Source of the DNA: Nitrospirota bacterium
Lineage (GTDB): Bacteria > Nitrospirota > Thermodesulfovibrionia > Thermodesulfovibrionales > UBA9159
NCBI GenBank assembly: GCA_021790195.1
Contig: JAJYIF010000016.1
Coordinates: 1 to 64,000, forward strand
Reading direction: 5' to 3'
DNA length: 64,000 nucleotides
Shown one piece after another: positions 1-8,915 of the stretch. Position 1 is the first letter of the stretch, and each line of letters starts with the position of its first letter. A program made the position numbers and the translations under genes. The notes below the pieces were generated by a model. That model did not search any database. It was not told the origin of the DNA and saw only the letters and a program-made list of their open reading frames with translations.

Positions 1-1572
1 CTGTCCAATCACAAGATTAGCAGTCCCTGAATTTGATACAGTAAAAGTTTGAGGCGATGAAGTACTGCCGACATTGACTGACCCGAAATCAGCGCTTGCC
101 GGAGAAACCGAGATCGCCTGAAAACTTTGAGACGTCAGTGCACGAAAGGCGTTGATCCTACCCCCTGTCATTATTTGCCCGCTGAGAGAGGGCAATGGAT
201 CGACGCTGTTCAGGATTATGCTTCTGACCTGAGAGTACGACAGATTCGGATTTTGACTATAGATAAGACCTGCAAGACCCGAAACAAACGGGGTCGCCAT
301 AGACGTGCCGTTGCAGAACTCATATCCCTTCCAGGGGGAACCATCACAAAAAGGACTGCCCAAGCTTAAGGGAACCGTACTCAGAATGTTTTCTCCGGGA
401 GCCGCGACCTGGACGGAGTTGAGGCCATAGTTGCTAAAAGTAGATTTGTTGTCGCTCTGGTCGGTGGAAGCAACAGAAATGATATTCGCAAGGGCAGGAA
501 GAACTTGTGTGCACTCACCCGGATCTCTCAGACTTGGGTTGTTAAGATATTTGTCGTTTGGGTTGCTGAAGCTCGCGGGGTAACATGGCGAAGTGTCGGT
601 ATCGGCACCGATCCCGCTATCACATAGAGAACCGCCTCCATTGCCCGCAGCGGCCATAAGCAAAACCCCCGAAGAACTGGCCTTCGCTATTGCATAATAC
701 TCTGAACATGAGAAGCTCCCTCCGGCAAAACTTGCGTTCATAATCTTGGCGCCGTTAGCGACCGCAAACTGAATTGCTGAAATCTCATCGGCAGTTGACC
801 CGGTCCCGGTTGCATCAAGGAACTTTACAGGCATGATATGGACGCCCCACATTATACCGGCAATTCCCGTGCCGTTGTTCCCGACCGCGCCTATGATGCC
901 TGAGACATGGGTCCCATGGCCGTTGTCGTCCGTTGTATTGGTGTTCCCAGCAATATAATTATAACCCTGGACAATATTCGAAGAATGATCCAGAGCAAAA
1001 AAATCGGGATGGGTAGAATCGATTCCCGTATCGAGGACCGCCACTATAACATTCCTGCTGCCGGTTGTTATGTCCCAAGCCTGAGTCGCCTTTACGTCCG
1101 CGCCGGAAATGCCCGATATCCCCTCTATAGCCTGACCGGTGTTGAGGAGCGCCCATTGCTGGCCGAAGTAAGGATCGTCAGCCTTCATGGAAGCGCGCTT
1201 CAAATAATTCGGCTCCGCATATTCGACAGTGGGATCGTTCATATATTGTTTAATTGCGTCCTGAACAGAAAGTCCGGCCGGAAGCTTCACATGTTCGAGG
1301 TTCGGCACGACTGAAAACCTCCTGAGCGAGGCTGCCCCCACCGCTCTGTTTGTCTTTGAAGAAGACGCGGCTACAACGCCTGACTTGAATTTGACAAGGA
1401 GTTCCCCCTCTGCGTATTTCCCTTTCCCCATGCCGGACAGGATCGACTCAGCAGCGCCTCTGGCCGAAGAAGCGCCGACTCCCTGAGAAGAGTTCCCGGA
1501 AATACCCGGCGTATTGTCGCTTCCGCAGGACGTCATAAGCAAAACCAGCACAAGATAGATTATCTTCTTCAT
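1..1572 (-). CDS. Secreted S8 (subtilisin-like) serine protease lipoprotein, C-terminus outside window
   Basis: The frame is open from an ATG at 1572 to base 1 (524 codons), so the 3' end is cut off. The N-terminus is a lipoprotein-type signal (MKKIIYLVLVLLMTSC, Cys at 16). A fervidolysin-like propeptide follows (GELLVKFK...VEYAEPNYL, about residues 58-128), then the peptidase S8 domain. The catalytic triad is visible: Asp181 in VLDTGID, His219 in NGHGTHVSG and Ser424 in NGTSMATPF. After the protease domain comes SVSPASADFGSVNVGS, the start of an ASH/choice-of-anchor-D type beta domain. It is a paralogue of the protease at 2331-4307, about 760 bases downstream of it on the same strand with the CPBP protease gene between. 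Likely exported and membrane anchored, degrading extracellular protein or maturing surface proteins. The missing end may carry a C-terminal sorting tail like that of its paralogue. Confidence 0.9.
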   Translation of the reverse strand, partial: MKKIIYLVLVLLMTSCGSDNTPGISGNSSQGVGASSARGAAESILSGMGKGKYAEGELLVKFKSGVVAASSSKTNRAVGAASLRRFSVVPNLEHVKLPAGLSVQDAIKQYMNDPTVEYAEPNYLKRASMKADDPYFGQQWALLNTGQAIEGISGISGADVKATQAWDITTGSRNVIVAVLDTGIDSTHPDFFALDHSSNIVQGYNYIAGNTNTTDDNGHGTHVSGIIGAVGNNGTGIAGIMWGVHIMPVKFLDATGTGSTADEISAIQFAVANGAKIMNASFAGGSFSCSEYYAIAKASSSGVLLMAAAGNGGGSLCDSGIGADTDTSPCYPASFSNPNDKYLNNPSLRDPGECTQVLPALANIISVASTDQSDNKSTFSNYGLNSVQVAAPGENILSTVPLSLGSPFCDGSPWKGYEFCNGTSMATPFVSGLAGLIYSQNPNLSYSQVRSIILNSVDPLPSLSGQIMTGGRINAFRALTSQSFQAISVSPASADFGSVNVGSTSSPQTFTVSNSGTANLVIGQ

Positions 1573-1671
1573 TTCATTCCCTTTCAATCAGCATTTGCAA
1601 AAACAGAAACATAAAGCTTTAATCATGGACATCCTCCGGCTCGACTGGGGATACAGTACATACCTAAAGAT

Positions 1672-1708
1672 CCGGATTCCTGGGTTCCACCTCGGAAATG
1701 ACGGCTTA
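1672..1708. repeat. Decayed palindromic repeat copy
   Basis: The stretch holds GATCCGGATTCCTGGG and, further on, GGAAATGACGG. These resemble a worn copy of the ATTCC...GGAATGAC palindromic repeats that are intact at 44.0-44.7 kb. The remainder of the 182-base gap between the two flanking genes shows nothing else recognisable except a modest AAGGGA ribosome binding site before 1572. Confidence 0.35.
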
Positions 1709-1754
1709 TGATCATCTTCAGGACGATTATGACTCTTTAAATTTTCCGCTAAAG

Positions 1755-2261
1755 TTAGAGTATATCACAAAAGCCGAGAAACACAATGTTAGACAGGAAA
1801 TGGAAGATGGTCGAGGGCAATATATTAGAGGTCCGGCAATAAAGAAAGCCCATGACGATTGAAGGGAAGAAGGTCATAAGAGAATAGGGGTCGCCATAAA
1901 AAATGAGCCTCGGGAGATGAGTGAGGGCAAAGAGAACGCTGACGGCGAGCGCCCCTTTCATGGTGTTGCCGACTCCCTGTTGAAGAAACCCCCTGAAATA
2001 AGCCTCTTCGGGAAGAGAGATCCCGACGAGCTGAAAAAGGGCCGCACTTCCCGGAAGAAAAAAAAAAGGCTTCCCCGCATGCGAGAAGAAAAGAGCGAGA
2101 GGCAGCAACACGACGGCCGATGCGATGACGCCTATTGCGCCGTCCTTCAGAGAGAACTTGAAATTGATCCGTCCCTGAAATAAATATGGAACCGTGTAAA
2201 GGAAAAGGGGGATCGAGTATTTGAATACAGACAGGGAAGAGGCATGATATACGAAAGCCAA
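1755..2261 (-). CDS. CPBP-family glutamic intramembrane protease, MrtJ/myxosortase-like
   Basis: A small, strongly hydrophobic protein of 168 residues from the TTG at 2261. It carries the three CPBP (ABI/Rce1-like) active-site motifs in order: EEAYFR (Glu85, Glu86, Arg90), FALTH (His115) and HFLSN (His154, Asn158). This family cleaves substrates within the membrane; some members are dedicated sorting proteases for Cys-containing C-terminal tails (the MYXO-CTERM and JDVT-CTERM systems). The gene lies directly downstream of an S8 protease whose last 35 residues form such a tail, so a dedicated processing role is inferred. The start is uncertain. The same frame is open for 23 more codons up to the stop codon of the upstream gene, encodes hydrophobic residues just before the TTG, and contains no ATG or GTG. 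A CTG at 2310-2312 preceded by AAGGA is one alternative. Confidence 0.82.
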   Translation of the reverse strand: MAFVYHASSLSVFKYSIPLFLYTVPYLFQGRINFKFSLKDGAIGVIASAVVLLPLALFFSHAGKPFFFLPGSAALFQLVGISLPEEAYFRGFLQQGVGNTMKGALAVSVLFALTHLPRLIFYGDPYSLMTFFPSIVMGFLYCRTSNILPSTIFHFLSNIVFLGFCDIL

Positions 2262-2330
2262 CCCGAAAAGTATCGGGTATGTATATAATGCCTTTTTCCC
2301 CTGACTATTCAGTCTGCAGTTGTCCTTCTG

Positions 2331-4307
2331 CTATCTCTTGTTCTTCCGCCTCAGGACCGCGATGAAGAGCAGAGGCGTAAGCAGTATCAAAGTGTCTGCA
2401 AAAGCAGTCGGGGAATTCTGCCTTGCTCCGATGGAGCATCCCCCTCCTCCGCCGCCCGAAGAAGTTTCAGGGGCCGGCGAGTCTCCGGACAAGGTCGTTT
2501 GAGAAACTTCCACCGGGTTCGACTCAGCAACAGGAGCGCCACTGCCCGGGGGGTCCGGAAGCTGGCTGAATGCCGTAAGCCGGTAATAATAGGTCGTAGA
2601 TGGGCTTAGTCCTGAATCCGTAAAGGAAGCAGTACCGCGATACAATGTCACGATTCGAACAAAATCGCCGCCTGAAACCTTTCGCTCGATAAAGAATCCG
2701 TCCTCACCCGTAGAATTGATTGTCCATGATAGAGAGATCTTATCAGATGAAAGAGGGGTGGCAACAAGGTTCGTTGGAGCCAACAAGGAAGAGAGGGCCT
2801 TAAAAGCATTGATCCTCCCGCTAGTGAATATTTTGTCCTTAACCGTCTCCAATCCTGGATATCCATCTTCCGCCTTGTCAACATACTTCAATATCATGCC
2901 GCGCACCTTGGTATAGCCATACGGATCCGTCATAAATCCGGGATAAGCACTGTAAAGCAGTCCTGCAAGACCGGATACAAACGGGGCGGCCATCGACGTA
3001 CCGCTACAATAATCGTAATCCGCAAACTCTGAGCTTGTGCAGACTGAGATGAAAGAGGACGCGACACCGGCTGAGGGGACTGTGCTCAGGATATAAGTGC
3101 CGGGCGCCGCAACGTGAACGGAAGCGGGTCCAAAATTGCTGAAGGCCGCCAGACGGTCGTTCTGGTCAGTAGCGGCCACGGAAATGATATTCGGAAGGCT
3201 GTATGACGCTGGATAGTAAGGAGCAATGTCGTTGTTCGTACCGTTGTTGCCGGCGGCGGCTACAAAAAGAATATGAGCAGCGTTTGCGGCCGCGATCTCA
3301 TCTTCCAAAGATTGAGAGAAAACATTACCGCCAAGGCTGGCGTTTATTACTTTCACGTTCTTCGAGACCGCATATTCTATGCCCTCTTCTATCGCACCGA
3401 GCGGACAGCCGCCCAGAGACACGTCGCAAACCTTCAGCGCCATTAACTGCACTTTCCACATCAGACCTGCGATACCAAGGTTATTGTTCCCCACAGCCCC
3501 TATAATTCCCGCTACATGCGTGCCGTGCCCCCAGTCGTCAAAGGGGTCGTTGCAATTCTCATTCTTCACCGGATCTTCCGGGAACTGATCGCAAACCCCG
3601 TTGCCGTTCTTGTCGACAAACACAAAATTCCATCCCCTCCAGTCATCCACTTTTCCATCCCCGTCGTCGTCCACTAAGTTGGTGCGCTTGTCATGTCCTG
3701 ATGCGTCAGAACCCGTTTCTCCCGGGTTCGTCCAGATATTTCCAGCAAGATCAGGGTGCGTATAGTCTATTCCTGTATCGAGGACCGCGATGACGACACT
3801 CCTGTCGCCGGTGGTTATATCCCATGCCTTCGGCGCTTTGATATCGTCTGATGCGGTGCCGCCGGCAAAGCCGCTATTCTGCAAGGCCCACTGCTGCGGG
3901 CTGAAAGAGGTATCATTGGGAATGATGGAGGGAGAAAACAAGTAATTCGGTTCTGCGTAAACTACGTTCGGGTCGGACATATATCTTGTAACAGCATCCT
4001 TTACGGATAAGTTTGCCGGAAGTTTCACCTGCTGAAGGTTCTGAACGAGCGCAAAATTCCTGATCAGTGAAGCCCCAATGCTCTGATTTATGCTCGAAGA
4101 CGTTGCGGGCGTCACGTCAGGCTTGAACTTGACGAGGAGCTCTCCATCTTTATAGCTCCCCTGATCCATAGCAGACAATATAGACTGAACGGAAACCTTT
4201 GATGAACTGGAAGATATAGGAGCATCGGAAGAAAGGCTTGTTGTCTTGCCGCTTCCGCAAGACGCCAATAAAAGAACCATGAAAAGATGAAGGATCTTGT
4301 TTCTCAT
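2331..4307 (-). CDS. S8 serine protease lipoprotein with FN3 domain and Gly-Cys C-terminal sorting tail
   Basis: A protein of 658 residues; the ATG at 4307 is chosen because AGGAGAGGAT sits just upstream and the lipobox signal MRNKILHLFMVLLLASC starts there. Order: signal peptide (Cys17), propeptide (about 54-123, DGELLVKF to AEPNYL), S8 domain with Asp177 (VLDTGID), His261 (WGHGTHVAG) and Ser438 (SGTSMAAPF), an acidic Ca-binding-like insertion (DDDGDGKVDD), and a fibronectin type III domain (about 515-610). The C-terminus is GGGGGGCSIG, then a hydrophobic helix, then RRKNKR, with Cys 35 residues from the end. This tripartite tail is typical of CTERM-type protein sorting signals. The CPBP protease encoded immediately downstream in the same frame is the obvious processing candidate. 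Having both an N-terminal lipobox and a C-terminal sorting Cys is unusual. Confidence 0.93.
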   Translation of the reverse strand: MRNKILHLFMVLLLASCGSGKTTSLSSDAPISSSSSKVSVQSILSAMDQGSYKDGELLVKFKPDVTPATSSSINQSIGASLIRNFALVQNLQQVKLPANLSVKDAVTRYMSDPNVVYAEPNYLFSPSIIPNDTSFSPQQWALQNSGFAGGTASDDIKAPKAWDITTGDRSVVIAVLDTGIDYTHPDLAGNIWTNPGETGSDASGHDKRTNLVDDDGDGKVDDWRGWNFVFVDKNGNGVCDQFPEDPVKNENCNDPFDDWGHGTHVAGIIGAVGNNNLGIAGLMWKVQLMALKVCDVSLGGCPLGAIEEGIEYAVSKNVKVINASLGGNVFSQSLEDEIAAANAAHILFVAAAGNNGTNNDIAPYYPASYSLPNIISVAATDQNDRLAAFSNFGPASVHVAAPGTYILSTVPSAGVASSFISVCTSSEFADYDYCSGTSMAAPFVSGLAGLLYSAYPGFMTDPYGYTKVRGMILKYVDKAEDGYPGLETVKDKIFTSGRINAFKALSSLLAPTNLVATPLSSDKISLSWTINSTGEDGFFIERKVSGGDFVRIVTLYRGTASFTDSGLSPSTTYYYRLTAFSQLPDPPGSGAPVAESNPVEVSQTTLSGDSPAPETSSGGGGGGCSIGARQNSPTAFADTLILLTPLLFIAVLRRKNKR

Positions 4308-4359
4308 TTTATCCTCTCCTTTAAAGTCCGCCGACGGCGGGTTTTCCATTTCAGCTTAA

Positions 4360-4388
4360 ATTGAATCATATTAATTCTTTATTGTCAA
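4360..4388 (-). promoter_or_regulatory. Sigma70-type promoter of the S8 protease/CPBP cluster
   Basis: On the minus strand TTGACA (4383-4388) is followed after 17 bases by TTCAAT (4360-4365). The predicted leader contains a short near-perfect hairpin, CCGCCGTCGGCGG (about 4330-4342), just upstream of the ribosome binding site. It could fold into a small leader stem-loop. The surrounding 120 bases are very AT-rich. Confidence 0.55.
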
Positions 4389-4429
4389 GTATTTTTACGA
4401 ATTTATTAGAGTTTTTTATTAAGGTTTGT

Positions 4430-4816
4430 CTATTTCTGGAAGCGATGCGGCAGGAGCTCGGAAACAGAGAACTTTTTTATCCCTTTTGGGGAGGCCAGAT
4501 ATATATCAAGGCCGGGAGCGAATTCGGCCAGCATCTGTCTGCATGATCCGCACGGGAAACAATATCTGCCGTCGCCGGAAACAACGGCCATGGCCCTGAA
4601 TCTTTTCTCCCCCTCCGTGAGTGCCTTTATCAGAGCGGCCCTTTCAGCGCAAAAGCTCAGCATAAGGGAGATATTCTCTATGTTACATCCGGCGTATGTC
4701 TTTCCGTCGATTGTTATCAGGGCCGCCCCCACCCTGAAGCGTGAATACGGCACGATGGCCGTGTCTCTCGCCTTTTCGGCCTCTTTAACTAATCTTTCTA
4801 TTTCGGAAGGGAGCAT
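4430..4816 (-). CDS. cdd: Cytidine deaminase
   Basis: A protein of 128 residues, the usual size of the short homotetrameric cytidine deaminases. It hydrolyses cytidine and deoxycytidine to uridine and deoxyuridine in pyrimidine salvage. The zinc site is complete: CAERAA carries the first Cys and the catalytic Glu, and PCGSCRQ gives the other two Cys ligands. YSRFRVGAAL and the NIEN substrate loop are also present. The ATG at 4816 is preferred over an in-frame TTG two codons upstream. The upstream sequence is a repeat, so its promoter could not be identified. Confidence 0.95.
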   Translation of the reverse strand: MLPSEIERLVKEAEKARDTAIVPYSRFRVGAALITIDGKTYAGCNIENISLMLSFCAERAALIKALTEGEKRFRAMAVVSGDGRYCFPCGSCRQMLAEFAPGLDIYLASPKGIKKFSVSELLPHRFQK

Positions 4817-4829
4817 AATCAAGATAAGG

Positions 4830-4918
4830 CAAAGATTAAGATCAAGGTTAAGACTAACAGCGGATTTCCCAACCTAACCTTACCCTCAACCTTAACCTTT
4901 ACCTTGGTCTCAACCTGT
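4830..4918. repeat. Low-complexity inverted repeat (AAGGTTAAG/CTTAACCTT)
   Basis: The gap between cdd and the TPR gene is filled with degenerate AAGRTTAAG units on one side and AACCTTAACCTT units on the other. AAGGTTAAG at 4844-4852 and CTTAACCTT at 4891-4899 are exact inverse complements, so the region can form a stem-loop. It resembles in design the CTACTGCCTACT-type palindromes at 9.4 and 30.4 kb. Confidence 0.6.
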
Positions 4919-4920
4919 CG

Positions 4921-5649
4921 TCAATAGTTCATTATCTCGAGCAGGTCGTCCAGGTCCTTCATCTCATCTCCTCTTACGAGGAGTCTCTTATCATTCAAAT
5001 CTTTGATCGCCTTTTCCTTGTCGCCCTTATAGTTCGGGTCGAGTTCGAGGGCCTTCTTCAGGGCGGTAGCGGCGTCACCGTATCTTCTCAGCGCGTTGTA
5101 AGACAGGGCCAGACCATAATAGGGGGGGTAGAAGTCCGAATATCTCCTGATGGACTCCGTATAGGACTCGACCGCGTCGTTGAATTTCCCCATCCTGTAG
5201 TATGCCCGTCCGAGGTTATAGAAGGCCTTTTCAGCGTTTCTGTAAAAGGGGTTCTTCAGCGCGGTCTTATAGGCCTCCACTGCATTCGAAAACTTTCCGA
5301 CTTTTTCGTAGGCGGAACCGAGGTTGTTCCAGGCCTCGGCATAATTCTCGTCCTGCTTGATGGCCTTCTGAAAGAATTCTACGGCCTTCGGATAGTCATC
5401 GAGCTTCAAAAGATAGATAAGACCCACGGCATTCAGGGTCTCTTTGTTGTCGGGGTTATATTCGAGGGACTTCTGAAACTCCACAAATGCCGGCTGAATG
5501 TTGTTCTCGTTGAGATACGACACGCCAAGCTGGTAATGGGCCGTCGACCTCTCAAGTTTTTCCTCGCCCGACAAACCTGAACAGGCAGTCACAAAGAGCG
5601 CCGCAAGAGACAGCGCCAGCACCTTCATCGCGATTTTCGGTCTTACCAT
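4921..5649 (-). CDS. TPR-repeat lipoprotein, PilF/PilW-like
   Basis: A protein of 242 residues. The start at 5649 is chosen for AGGGAC upstream and because the lipoprotein signal (ALSLAALFVTAC, Cys23) then lies at the N-terminus. At least five tetratricopeptide repeats follow (LGVSYLNENN, LNAVGLIYLL, WNNLGSAYEK, FYNLGRAYYR, YYGLALSYNA), the arrangement seen in the type IV pilus biogenesis lipoproteins PilF/PilW, which help secretin assembly at the outer membrane. The NPFYRNAEKAFYNLG stretch is characteristic of that group. It lies 49 bases after mfd on the same strand. A general TPR scaffold role cannot be excluded. Confidence 0.85.
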   Translation of the reverse strand: MVRPKIAMKVLALSLAALFVTACSGLSGEEKLERSTAHYQLGVSYLNENNIQPAFVEFQKSLEYNPDNKETLNAVGLIYLLKLDDYPKAVEFFQKAIKQDENYAEAWNNLGSAYEKVGKFSNAVEAYKTALKNPFYRNAEKAFYNLGRAYYRMGKFNDAVESYTESIRRYSDFYPPYYGLALSYNALRRYGDAATALKKALELDPNYKGDKEKAIKDLNDKRLLVRGDEMKDLDDLLEIMNY

Positions 5650-5698
5650 GTGTCCCTGTAAAATTATCAGAAAGCCCCTTAACAAGTAAAGGGGCGTC

Positions 5699-8600
5699 TC
5701 AGACGACAAGACTCGAGAGCGCCCTGTGCACCTCCCTGTGGGCGTCGTCCCGCGCGAGTCCGCTGAGGTTCATCTCGAAGCCGTCCTTATGAAACCGGAT
5801 GCCCCGAAAGGTCTTCTGAAGCTCCAAAATCTTTTCAGGAGCCGCCGGAGCGGATTCCGAGAAGGTGAATCTTATCCTCCGGTCGGTCTCGGAGATGTTG
5901 ATTATGGACAGCCTTCTCGCCATGAGCTTAAGCTTCATAATTTCGAGGAGTCTGCGCGCCTCCTCCGGCAATGCGCCGAAACGGTCCGCCATTTCCGCTT
6001 CTATATCCTCAAGGCCTTCGACTTCCTTTGCATTGGCAATCCTCCTGTACATGCTCAAGCGGAGGGTCATGTCTTCGATGTAATAATCGGGTATGAGCGC
6101 GCTCACCTTCAGGTTGATGGACGGCTCCGCTTCCTCCCTGACCTCCTCGCCCTTGAGTTCGGCAACTGCCTTTTCGAGCATCTCCACATACATCTCGAAA
6201 CCCACTGCATGGATATGTCCTGACTGCTCGGGTCCCAGGAGGTTGCCGGCGCCCCTCATCTCAAGGTCCCTCATCGCAAGTCTGAACCCCGCTCCGAGAA
6301 AGCTCATCTCGCTTATCGCCTGCAGTCGCTTCTTTGCCTCTTCACCCACAATGTCCTTCCCCGGGATCAGGAAATACGCGTAGGCCCTGATATTACTCCT
6401 TCCAACGCGTCCCCTTAACTGATAAAGGTCTGAAAGTCCTATCTTATCCGCCCTGTCTATGATGATCGTATTGGCCGTAGGAATGTCGATGCCGGAGCCT
6501 ATTATCGTCGTGGAGACCAGCACGTCTATCTCTCCCTCGATGAACTTCAGCATGACCTCTTCCAGTCTCCGCTCCGCCATCTGACCGTGGGCTGTGCCGA
6601 ACCTTGCCTGAGGGACAAGCCGCTTCAGTCGCTCAGAAACCCTCTCTATATCGAAGACCGAGTTGTGAACGAAGAGGACCTGTCCCCCCCTTTGAAGCTC
6701 CCGCTCGATCGCCTCCCTCACCAGGTCTTCACCGAACACCGATACAACGCTCCTGACAGCGAGTCTTTCCTCAGGTGGGGTCTCAATAACGCTCATGCCT
6801 CTGATGCCGGACAGCGCCATGTGAAGGGTCCTGGGTATAGGGGTGGCTGTCATGCTGAGGACATCGATCCCTCTCTTCAGCTCTTTGATACGCTCTTTCT
6901 GGCCTACGCCAAACCTATGCTCCTCGTCGATAATGAGAAGACCGAGGTTGACGAAAGAGACCTTCTTGCCGAGCAGGCCGTGAGTGCCTATAACAATGTC
7001 GACCTTTCCTTTCGCTACTGCCTTGAGTGTCAGGTCGCGCTCCCTCTTGGGTTTAAACCTGCTCAGGTAGTCTATCTTCACAGGGAAGGCGGAGAACCTG
7101 CTCTTGAAGGTCAGATAGTGCTGTTCGCACAGGATAGTCGTAGGGACAAGCACCGCTACCTGCTTGCCGTCATAAACCGCCTTGAAAGCGGCCCGCATGG
7201 CCACTTCGGTCTTGCCGTAGCCCACGTCTCCGCAGAGAAGTCTGTCCATCGGCCTTTCGGCCTCCATGTCCCTGCTTATCTCCTCAAAGGCCCTTATCTG
7301 GTCCGGGGTCTCCTCATAGGGAAAGAAATCATAAAACTCTCTGTGCAGCTCTATATCGGGGCTGAAGGAAAAACTGTCCGCAACCGTGCGCTCCGCATAG
7401 AGCTTGAGGAGTCTTTCCGCCATCTCCCTGACGGCCTTTTTCACGCGCTCCCTTTTTCTCTGCCAGGTCTTTCCTCCCAGTCTGTCAAGTAGGGGAAGGG
7501 CTTCTTCTTCAGCCCTATACTTCTTTATCTTGTCAATGTTGTAAAGCGGTATATAGAGCCGGTCTCCTCCGGCATAGTCGAGGACGATCAGGTCGCTCTC
7601 GAAATCTCCGAAAACTTCCTTCCTGATGCCTGTGAACCTGCCGATACCGTGGTCCTTGTGGACCACAAAATCTCCGGGGACGATATCGTCCATTGAAGTG
7701 AGCAGCTCGGAGACCTTTGATTTCTTCATGGCCCTGTACGCAGGCCTCTCGCCGAAGATCTCCCTTTCCGTCAGGAGCAGGAAACCCGGAAGGTAAAGAC
7801 CGGACGAAAGCCTGCCTTTTGTAATTGCAACGCCGCCCTCGTACCCCAAGACATCTTTCTTGTCGACAACCGGCGCCACAATCCCCCCTTCAAAAAGGAT
7901 CTCCTTCACCCTCTCGGTCTGTCCTTCGGAAGAGGCAACTATTGTAATGCGCGCATCCCTGCTGAGGGCCTTGAGGGCGCCGGCAAGCTCATTCAAGGAC
8001 TTTCTCTCATCCGGATATACGCCCAGTCCGCGGATAGAGAGCAACCCGGCATTATGTCCCTCATCTTTAATGTCGAACCTCGAAAGGAAAATAGAATCGT
8101 CCGCCCGCTCATCTTCAGGGACGTCCAACAGAAATGATCTCCCCTTCACAATTGAAGCAAGCGAAACCCCGGAAGACGGCTCCGCCGCAGGCATGACCAA
8201 GAGCGAATCGATCCTGCTCAGGGACCTCTGGGAGCCCACGTCAAAGGGCCTCATCTGTTCGATCTCATCACCGAAGAATTCGAGCCTCACAGGGAGCTCG
8301 GAGGCGGCCGGGAAGATGTCCATGAGCCAGCCCTTGGCGCTGTATTCCCCTTCCTCCATGACTACGGAGACCCGCCTGTAACCGAGGCTCCTCAGACCCT
8401 TCTCGATCCTGTCGCGCTCCATCTCCTGCCCTATCGCCAAAGAAAGACAGTCCCTCTCCAAATCTCCGGGAAGCCACAAGGCAGAATTCTTGCCGCTGAC
8501 GGAGGCCACAACCGAATCTCCCGGCCGCACGCAGCGAACGACTTCCGCTCTCCTTCCGGAAGACTCGGGAGCGTTCGGGTCCGGAAGGAAAAATACTCTA

Positions 8601-8812
8601 CCGGAAGGTCTATCTTCCAGCTCCAGGAAGAATCTCATGTCCTCGTATAATTTGAGCGCCTTGTCTTCGGTCTGCTCGACCGCAATAAAAGGCTCTCTTT
8701 GCAAGGAGAGAAACAGGGCAGCGGAAGAGCCGGACAGGTTGTAGACACCTGATGTGCCGGCAGGCATGTCGGCGAAGCCAAACAAATTCTTGCTGTCTGT
8801 TAAAGACGTCAT
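5699..8812 (-). CDS. mfd: Transcription-repair coupling factor
   Basis: A protein of 1037 residues, somewhat shorter than the E. coli protein because the N-terminal UvrB-like part is compact. Mfd removes RNA polymerase stalled at DNA lesions and recruits UvrA. Visible parts: UvrB-homology region (about 1-330), RNA polymerase interaction domain (GDFVVHKDHGIGRFTGI, about 375-440), RecG-like motor with Walker A GDVGYGKTE (about 527-535), DEEH box (LLIIDEEHRFG), SMTATPIPRTL, the QLRGRVGRS motif VI, and the C-terminal TRCF domain (IPDYYIEDMTLRLSMYRRI). Start ATG at 8812 lacks a clear ribosome binding site. Downstream is the TPR lipoprotein, upstream rfaE2. Confidence 0.97.
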   Translation of the reverse strand: MTSLTDSKNLFGFADMPAGTSGVYNLSGSSAALFLSLQREPFIAVEQTEDKALKLYEDMRFFLELEDRPSGRVFFLPDPNAPESSGRRAEVVRCVRPGDSVVASVSGKNSALWLPGDLERDCLSLAIGQEMERDRIEKGLRSLGYRRVSVVMEEGEYSAKGWLMDIFPAASELPVRLEFFGDEIEQMRPFDVGSQRSLSRIDSLLVMPAAEPSSGVSLASIVKGRSFLLDVPEDERADDSIFLSRFDIKDEGHNAGLLSIRGLGVYPDERKSLNELAGALKALSRDARITIVASSEGQTERVKEILFEGGIVAPVVDKKDVLGYEGGVAITKGRLSSGLYLPGFLLLTEREIFGERPAYRAMKKSKVSELLTSMDDIVPGDFVVHKDHGIGRFTGIRKEVFGDFESDLIVLDYAGGDRLYIPLYNIDKIKKYRAEEEALPLLDRLGGKTWQRKRERVKKAVREMAERLLKLYAERTVADSFSFSPDIELHREFYDFFPYEETPDQIRAFEEISRDMEAERPMDRLLCGDVGYGKTEVAMRAAFKAVYDGKQVAVLVPTTILCEQHYLTFKSRFSAFPVKIDYLSRFKPKRERDLTLKAVAKGKVDIVIGTHGLLGKKVSFVNLGLLIIDEEHRFGVGQKERIKELKRGIDVLSMTATPIPRTLHMALSGIRGMSVIETPPEERLAVRSVVSVFGEDLVREAIERELQRGGQVLFVHNSVFDIERVSERLKRLVPQARFGTAHGQMAERRLEEVMLKFIEGEIDVLVSTTIIGSGIDIPTANTIIIDRADKIGLSDLYQLRGRVGRSNIRAYAYFLIPGKDIVGEEAKKRLQAISEMSFLGAGFRLAMRDLEMRGAGNLLGPEQSGHIHAVGFEMYVEMLEKAVAELKGEEVREEAEPSINLKVSALIPDYYIEDMTLRLSMYRRIANAKEVEGLEDIEAEMADRFGALPEEARRLLEIMKLKLMARRLSIINISETDRRIRFTFSESAPAAPEKILELQKTFRGIRFHKDGFEMNLSGLARDDAHREVHRALSSLVV

Positions 8813-8915
8813 TCGATTAATCAGTTACACAGGGTGCTTGATGCGGGAATTTCTGTCGGCAACTCCTGATCAACGTCCATACCGGAATCTGACTCTCGGG
8901 ACAGATGCCGAGGGG

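Noticed and set aside
6587-7492. Long plus-strand open frame of 301 codons inside mfd
   Set aside because: It is the antisense of the conserved Mfd helicase core; its translation has no recognisable domain and no ribosome binding site.
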